Positions 59,550-64,000 of a DNA stretch of 64,000 nucleotides are shown here, one piece after another. Position 1 is the first letter of the stretch; each line of letters starts with the position of its first letter. The stretch is from NCBI RefSeq assembly GCF_013387485.1, contig NZ_JABBXB010000009.1, positions 1 to 64,000 of the forward strand, in the 5' to 3' direction. Made by a program: the position numbers and the translations under genes. The notes beneath the pieces were generated by a model. The model saw nothing but the letters and a program-made list of their open reading frames with translations. It was not told the DNA's origin and searched no databases. Source of the stretch: Stenotrophomonas sp. SAM-B. GTDB taxonomy: Bacteria; Pseudomonadota; Gammaproteobacteria; Xanthomonadales; Xanthomonadaceae.

Positions 59550-60528
59550 CTCGCTGCTCTCCACCGATGGGATGCACGGCCGAGTCTGCCACGAACGGCG
59601 GTTGCCAGGTGTCAATCAGGTACAGCGGGCGCTGCTTGGATTCCTCATACAGCCGGCCCAGGTATTCGCCGATCAGGCCCAGCGCGATCAGCTGGATGCC
59701 GCCCAGGAACAGGATCACCGCCATCATCGTCGGCCAGCCGGCGACGCGGTCGCCGTACAGGGCGGCCTTGGACACGACCACCAGCGCGAAGACGAACGCG
59801 AACGTCGCCGCGGCCAGGCCCAGGTATGTGGTCACGCGCAGCGGCGCGGTCGAGAATCCGGTGATGCCTTCCAGCGCGAAGTTCCACAACCGCCAGAAAC
59901 CGAACTTGCTCTCGCCGACCAGCCGCGCATGGCGATGGTAGGGCAAGGCCTTGCGGCGGAAGCCGACCCAGCCGAACAGCCCTTTCATGAACCGGTGGCG
60001 CTCACGCAACTGGCCCAGGGCCTGCAGCGCGCGCGGCGACAGCAGCCGGAAATCGCCGGTATCGGCCGGGATCGGGGTCTTGGACAGGCGCCCGATCACC
60101 CGGTAGAAGGCCTTGGCCGTCGACCGCTTGAGCCAGCTCTCGCCATCGCGCACCAGGCGCGTGCCATACACGTTGTCGTAGCCCTGCTGCCACAACGCGA
60201 CGAATTCGGGAATCAGCTCGGGCGGATCCTGGCCGTCGGCATCGAGGATCATCACCGCGCCCTCGTCGACCAGATCCAGCCCGGCCGTGAGCGCGGCCTC
60301 CTTGCCGAAGTTGCGCGACAGCCGCAGTGCGCCGACGCAGGCATCGGCGTCGGCCAAACCCTGCATCACCGCCCAGGTGGTATCGGTGCTGCCGTCATCG
60401 ACGTACAGCACGCGGCCGTCGATGCCCTCCAACCCATCGAGCACCGCGCGCAGGCGCGGGTGCAGCATCGGCAGGGCCAGTGCTTCGTTGTGGGCGGCGA
60501 CGACGACGGTCAGGCGTGGGCTGTTCAT
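59509..60528 (-). CDS. GT2 polyprenyl-phosphate glycosyltransferase (GtrB/DPM1-like)
   Basis: The 339-residue protein has a GT-A catalytic domain (VVVAAHNEALAL, DDGSTDTT, and the metal-binding DADGQDPPE near residue 98) and two C-terminal membrane helices (about 230-255 and 265-290). This is the layout of enzymes that move sugars from a nucleotide to undecaprenyl phosphate. The sugar is unknown. The last about 35 residues (after LYLIDTWQPPF) extend beyond the family and overlap the CBS gene. Confidence 0.88.
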   Translation of the reverse strand: MNSPRLTVVVAAHNEALALPMLHPRLRAVLDGLEGIDGRVLYVDDGSTDTTWAVMQGLADADACVGALRLSRNFGKEAALTAGLDLVDEGAVMILDADGQDPPELIPEFVALWQQGYDNVYGTRLVRDGESWLKRSTAKAFYRVIGRLSKTPIPADTGDFRLLSPRALQALGQLRERHRFMKGLFGWVGFRRKALPYHRHARLVGESKFGFWRLWNFALEGITGFSTAPLRVTTYLGLAAATFAFVFALVVVSKAALYGDRVAGWPTMMAVILFLGGIQLIALGLIGEYLGRLYEESKQRPLYLIDTWQPPFVADSAVHPIGGEQRDDHGTTAVGRQVP

Positions 60529-60567
60529 GCGGCGATTGTAGCGTCAGGCAATCACGTAGATGAATGC

Positions 60568-61317
60568 TCAGTCCCGGTCGAGGTAGGCATCCCCGCCGAG
60601 CTGCCGCGCCTGCCGCTGGATCCATGCCGCGCGACGCTGCACGTACGGTCCGGGCTTGGCCGCGCTGTAACGCCGGGGCGATGGCAGCACCGCTGCGAGG
60701 CGCGCGCTTTCGGCCGGGCTCAGCCGGGACGCGTCCTTGTTCCAGTACTGCCGTGACGCGGCCTGCGCGCCATAGATGCCATCGCCGAACTCGGCGATGT
60801 TGGCGTACATCTCCAGGATCCGCGACTTGGGCCACAGCGCTTCGATCAACACCGTGTACCAGACCTCCAGTCCCTTGCGGATCCAGCTGCGGCCCTGCCA
60901 CAGGAACAGGTTCTTGGCGACCTGCTGGCTGATCGTGCTGGCGCCGCGCAGGCGACCGCCGCGCGCATTGTGGTCGCGCGCCTTCTCGATCGCCTGCAGG
61001 TCGAAGCCGTTGTGGTCCGGGAACCGCTGGTCCTCGGCGGCCACCAGCGAGATGGGCAGGCTCGGCGCCATCTGCTCCAGGTCACGCCACTGGTAGTGCA
61101 GGCGGTAGCTCCAGTCGCCCTGCCCCAGCGCCTCGCCGTAGCGCCACAGCATCACGCTGGATACGGGCGGATCGATGACGCGCAGGACCAGTACCTGCAG
61201 CACGCTGAACCCCACGAACAGGACCGGCAGCCACAGCAGGCGCTTCCAGTGCCAACGTCGTGGACGTGAGGGTTCCAGGTCCGGTTCGACCTTGAGGTTG
61301 CTGCGCTCTGCCCCCAT
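60568..61317 (-). CDS. mtgA: Monofunctional peptidoglycan glycosyltransferase
   Basis: This 249-residue protein has one N-terminal membrane helix (about 27-47) and a GT51 domain with [14 protein letters not shown] and [16 protein letters not shown]. It polymerises lipid II into glycan strands without a transpeptidase domain. The ATG at 61317 (MGAERSNL) is chosen; the upstream frame would overlap the divergent hslO promoter region. It lies 39 nt upstream of the glycosyltransferase start. Confidence 0.95.
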   Translation of the reverse strand: MGAERSNLKVEPDLEPSRPRRWHWKRLLWLPVLFVGFSVLQVLVLRVIDPPVSSVMLWRYGEALGQGDWSYRLHYQWRDLEQMAPSLPISLVAAEDQRFPDHNGFDLQAIEKARDHNARGGRLRGASTISQQVAKNLFLWQGRSWIRKGLEVWYTVLIEALWPKSRILEMYANIAEFGDGIYGAQAASRQYWNKDASRLSPAESARLAAVLPSPRRYSAAKPGPYVQRRAAWIQRQARQLGGDAYLDRD

Positions 61318-61396
61318 TACTGGTGCATCCTTTACTTGCACGGTGGTCGGCGCATTATCCGGCAACCGGCACTCCTTTCGCGCAGCCACCGAACCG

Positions 61397-62293
61397 ATGA
61401 CCGCCCAATCCGACTCCCTTGTCCGTTTCCTGCTTCCCGATGCCGGCGTCCGCGGCGTGCATGTGCACCTCGATGACACCTGGCGGGAAATCCTCTCCCA
61501 TGCGGTCTATCCGCCGGGCGCCGCTGAACTGCTCGGCGAGGCGAGCGTCGCGTCCGCGCTGTTCACCGGGCACACCAAGGTCGATGGCCGCCTGTCGATC
61601 CAGCTGCGCAGCAACACCGCCATGCGCACCCTGTTCGCCGAATGCACCGCGGCCGGCACCCTGCGCGGCATCGTCCAGCTGGCTGACGGCGGCGGCGACG
61701 CGCCGCGCGACCTGACCGCGCTGGGCGAGGATGCGCTGCTGGCGATCACCATCGAAAACCCCGGCCTGGACCCGCGCGAACCGCAGCGGTACCAGAGCCT
61801 GGTCGGCCTGACCGCGGCCGGCCTGGACGAGGCCTTCGAAGATTATTTCCGCCAGTCCGAACAGCTGCCGACCCGCTTGCTGCTGGCCGCCGATGGCACC
61901 CGCGCCGCGGGCCTGCTGCTGCAGAAGCTGCCCGGCGACGAAGGCGACCAGGATGGCTGGTCGCGCGCCAGCGCCCTGTTCGAGACTCTGGGCAAGCAGG
62001 AACTGCTGGACGTGCCGGGCCACGATCTGCTGCACCGCCTGTTCCATGAAGAGACGCCGGAACTGCTGGGCGACAAGGCCCTGCGCTTTGCCTGCTCGTG
62101 TTCGCGCGAGCGGGTGGAAGGCATGCTGCAGTCCATCGGCGAGGAAGAGGCCCGTGCCGCTGCCGAGCCCAGCGGCGCGGTCGAGGTGCGGTGCGAATTC
62201 TGCGGGCAGGAGTATCACTTTCCGTTGACGGAATTCGACATACTGTTCCGCGGAATGGATGTTTCCTCGCCGGCACCTGAACGGCTTCAGTAA
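61397..62293 (+). CDS. hslO: Hsp33, redox-regulated holdase chaperone
   Basis: The 298-residue protein matches Hsp33. The N-terminal domain contains [15 protein letters not shown] near residue 58. The C-terminal zinc switch has [10 protein letters not shown] and [10 protein letters not shown] (C-X-C and C-X2-C), whose oxidation releases zinc and activates chaperone function. The start at 61397 is the first ATG after the divergent mtgA gene. It is intact. Confidence 0.96.
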   Translation: MTAQSDSLVRFLLPDAGVRGVHVHLDDTWREILSHAVYPPGAAELLGEASVASALFTGHTKVDGRLSIQLRSNTAMRTLFAECTAAGTLRGIVQLADGGGDAPRDLTALGEDALLAITIENPGLDPREPQRYQSLVGLTAAGLDEAFEDYFRQSEQLPTRLLLAADGTRAAGLLLQKLPGDEGDQDGWSRASALFETLGKQELLDVPGHDLLHRLFHEETPELLGDKALRFACSCSRERVEGMLQSIGEEEARAAAEPSGAVEVRCEFCGQEYHFPLTEFDILFRGMDVSSPAPERLQ

Positions 62294-62329
62294 TCTCGAC
62301 GCGAGTTTTGTTCTGGGGAGAACGAAGAC

Positions 62330-62378
62330 TTGTTAAGAAATCATAAACGCCCTAGGATCAATGTCCCGCTTCGGCGGG
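62330..62378 (+). promoter_or_regulatory. Promoter and UUCG hairpin leader of the 62.4 kb gene
   Basis: TTGTTA (62330-62335), a 17-nt spacer and TAGGAT (62353-62358) form a plausible sigma-70 promoter. Just downstream CCCGC-TTCG-GCGGG (62365-62378) is a very stable UUCG tetraloop hairpin, probably at the 5' end of the mRNA. Confidence 0.65.
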
Positions 62379-62412
62379 AACTTGTGTTCACTGCGCTTGT
62401 CTGAGAGTTCCC

Positions 62413-63270
62413 ATGCATCCCCTTCTGCGTCTACCGCTGGCCCTGATGATCGCCCTAGGCGCGATCCCGGGCGCGCATGCGCAGGCCAAGGGCAAGCAGG
62501 ACGGCACCGTGTTGCCGGTCTGGAACAAGGGCAGCGGCAAGGTCGAGGCCCTGCTGTACCTGGAACCGACCGGCGAGCAGGCCGTCGGGGCCCGCTGGCA
62601 TTTCGGGCGCAGCTCGCTGGATGCGGCCTTCGGGCTGTCGTCGGGTGACTCGCTGGGCCTGCTCTGCAACAGCAGCCGCGGCACCAGCATCAGCGGATTG
62701 GCCAGCCATTGCATGCTGGCCACGCTCGGCGATGAAGACGACAACACGCTCAGCCGCCGGGTCAGCGGCACCGCCGCGTTCAACCGCCCCGGCGGTCGCG
62801 TCGGCCTCACCGCCGGCAGCGGCCGTGACACCCTGCCGGCCTGGCTGGCCGGTCCGAACAAATCGCCGTCGCTGCGCGCCGAACAGAACGATCTGACCGT
62901 GTTCGGTCAGAAGAACATCGGTCGCGAGGGCTTCGTCTCGATCGGTGGCACCTATGCCAAGGCCCGCCTGGTCCCGATCGCGGACGCCTCCCCGGCGATC
63001 GTCGACCGCTGGGACAGCAAGAGCCTCACCATCGGCGCCGGCTATGGCAACTTCAGCGGCAACATCATCGGGCGCGTGGTCGATGTCCCCGGCCAGCCCG
63101 GCAAGTGGGAAGGCCTGGGCGTCGGCCTGACCTGGCGCACGCCCTGGAGCGGCCAGCTCACTGTCGGCGCCGAGAACGTGGTCACCCGTGGCAAGAATCC
63201 GTTCGCCCCGCGCAACGAGAGCACCGACGAAGGCACCGTGCCCTACGTCCGCTACGAGCAGGACCTGTAA
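62413..63270 (+). CDS. Exported protein of unknown function, possibly outer-membrane beta-barrel
   Basis: I do not recognise a named family. The 285-residue protein has a signal peptide (LPLALMIALGAIPGAHAQA) and then alternating hydrophobic strands with Gly and aromatic residues (VSIGGTYAKARLV, LTIGAGYGNFSGNIIGRVV, WEGLGVGLTWRTPW, GQLTVGAENVV), as in barrel proteins. It contains two Cys (LLCNS and SHCML) that could pair. The end is VPYVRYEQDL, without the usual terminal Phe. A terminator follows and a promoter precedes, so it is a single-gene unit. Confidence 0.75.
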   Translation: MHPLLRLPLALMIALGAIPGAHAQAKGKQDGTVLPVWNKGSGKVEALLYLEPTGEQAVGARWHFGRSSLDAAFGLSSGDSLGLLCNSSRGTSISGLASHCMLATLGDEDDNTLSRRVSGTAAFNRPGGRVGLTAGSGRDTLPAWLAGPNKSPSLRAEQNDLTVFGQKNIGREGFVSIGGTYAKARLVPIADASPAIVDRWDSKSLTIGAGYGNFSGNIIGRVVDVPGQPGKWEGLGVGLTWRTPWSGQLTVGAENVVTRGKNPFAPRNESTDEGTVPYVRYEQDL

Positions 63271-63337
63271 GCCAGGCGTCCCTGCTCCGCTTCGCGATGC
63301 CCGACCGCGCAGAAGGCGGGCCCGTTTCCCTGATCCA

Positions 63338-63366
63338 CGCCGCTCGCCCGTAGCGGCGTTTCTGTG
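63338..63366 (+). terminator. Intrinsic terminator after the 62.4 kb gene
   Basis: CGCCGCT-CGCCCGT-AGCGGCG is a perfect 7-bp stem followed by TTTCTGTG, 67 nt after the stop codon. Confidence 0.7.
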
Positions 63367-63662
63367 TGCGCCCGCCGCCGCCGATGGCATGCACCCGCGT
63401 CCGCCCGCCTAGCATAAGGCGTGCCTGAACACTCACCGGCGGGACAATCACGACGCGCTACAGACCGCCCATCTGACCCACCGTGTCCGATCCTTGACCC
63501 GCATTCAGGTAAAAAAGTTACAAAACGACATAAAAAATGTGCCAAAAGTCATCACTTCTTGGACCGGACCAACCGGCCTTCTCCGCAGGTATCGGCCCGG
63601 ACGCCTTGTGGCAGAAGGACTTTGCCGAATTTCACCTGAATCACATGAAGTATTAACGGGTC

Positions 63663-63691
63663 TTTAATTTCTCCGTAGACGTGGTTACTAT
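63663..63691 (+). promoter_or_regulatory. Sigma-70 promoter of the TonB-dependent receptor gene
   Basis: TTTAAT (63663-63668), a 17-nt spacer and TACTAT (63686-63691). The transcript would have a leader of about 90 nt before the ATG at 63788. Confidence 0.6.
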
Positions 63692-63787
63692 CGAGTCAGC
63701 TTCGCGACTTGGAGACGCCTTTCGTCTCCGCGCTGAAGCCCATCCCAGAACCCGTAGCACCCAAGTCCATTTGGAGAGAGAGAGCCA

Positions 63788-64000
63788 ATGAATTGCAGGA
63801 CAAACAAGCTGCGCGACGCCATTGCGTTTGCGCTGGTGGTGACCGCTGGTAGCACCGGTGCAGCCTATGCACAGGAAACCCAGACCCTCGACAAGATCGA
63901 AGTCACCGGTTCGCGCATCAAGCGCGCCGACGTGGAATCGTCGCAGCCGGTCTTCACGATGAGCCGCGAGCAGATCCAGGCCCAGGGCCAGACCTCCATC
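63788..64000 (+). CDS. TonB-dependent receptor, 5' part only
   Basis: The first 71 residues lie in the window. They show a signal peptide (LRDAIAFALVVTAGSTGAAYAQ) and the start of a plug domain (LDKIEVTGSRIKRADVESSQ), the usual beginning of xanthomonad TonB-dependent outer-membrane receptors. GGAGAGAGAG precedes the ATG. The gene runs off the right edge; substrate cannot be told. Confidence 0.9.
   Translation, partial: MNCRTNKLRDAIAFALVVTAGSTGAAYAQETQTLDKIEVTGSRIKRADVESSQPVFTMSREQIQAQGQTSI

Larger units (their letters stand above)
63271..63787. other. Intergenic region upstream of the TonB receptor gene
   Basis: Besides the terminator, this 517-nt stretch becomes strikingly A/T-rich from about 63510 to 63560 (A runs), then holds a promoter and a leader of about 90 nt. 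No gene is supported. Confidence 0.7.

Overview
The window is GC-rich chromosomal DNA from a gammaproteobacterium of the Xanthomonadaceae, most likely Stenotrophomonas. The evidence is the xanthomonad gene content (a prpBC-acnD-prpF-prpD cluster, a metX-metB-hom operon behind a SAM-I riboswitch, hybrid kinases with propeller sensors) and many GTAG-headed palindromes like the SMAG repeats described from S. maltophilia. I see no phage, integrase, insertion sequence, tRNA, rRNA or CRISPR.

Layout. 1-6.4 kb: hflK-hflC and a DUF2065 gene, a YhdH/AcuI reductase, a PilH-like receiver, CbpA, a peroxiredoxin and a ferritin-like protein. 6.4-13.8 kb: an alpha-2-macroglobulin lipoprotein followed by penicillin-binding protein 1C. 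13.9-23.2 kb: the methylcitrate pathway for propionate, driven from a near-perfect sigma-54 promoter and facing its activator gene prpR. 23.2-30.1 kb: pdxH, glycerate kinase, dodecin, aroK-aroB, a small WGR protein, hemE and an MFS exporter. 30.1-44.5 kb: four tandem paralogous hybrid histidine kinases. 44.6-46.5 kb: yceI-cytochrome b561-yceI. 46.7-53.2 kb: a glutaredoxin-like gene, sdaA, an exported hydrolase and the methionine operon. 53.2-64 kb: an M23 peptidase, prfC, a hemolysin III family protein, AsmA, a CBS protein, a glycosyltransferase, mtgA, hslO, an exported protein of unknown function and the start of a TonB-dependent receptor.

The most unusual feature is in the kinase array. In transcription order the genes are A (44472-40924), B (40770-37231), C (37234-33755) and D (33697-30149). 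A and D are complete. B keeps an intact ATP-binding domain but has Glu in place of the phosphoacceptor His and a receiver lacking its acidic pair and conserved Lys. C keeps the His and a full receiver but has lost the N, G1 and G2 boxes of the ATPase domain. The losses are complementary, and B and C are joined by a 4-base ATGA overlap. This suggests an obligate heteromeric split kinase in which B supplies ATP and C carries the phosphorelay; that function is inferred, while the residue losses are read directly from the sequence.

Two intergenic regions (28.15-28.69 and 56.59-57.07 kb) hold oppositely oriented copies of a dispersed element with 20-bp terminal inverted repeats. One copy carries 80 extra bp of palindromic sequence, and each copy lies exactly 32 nt from a hexanucleotide microsatellite. 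Genes that end against each other are often separated by GTAG palindromes, and two such palindromes contain a gene's stop codon.
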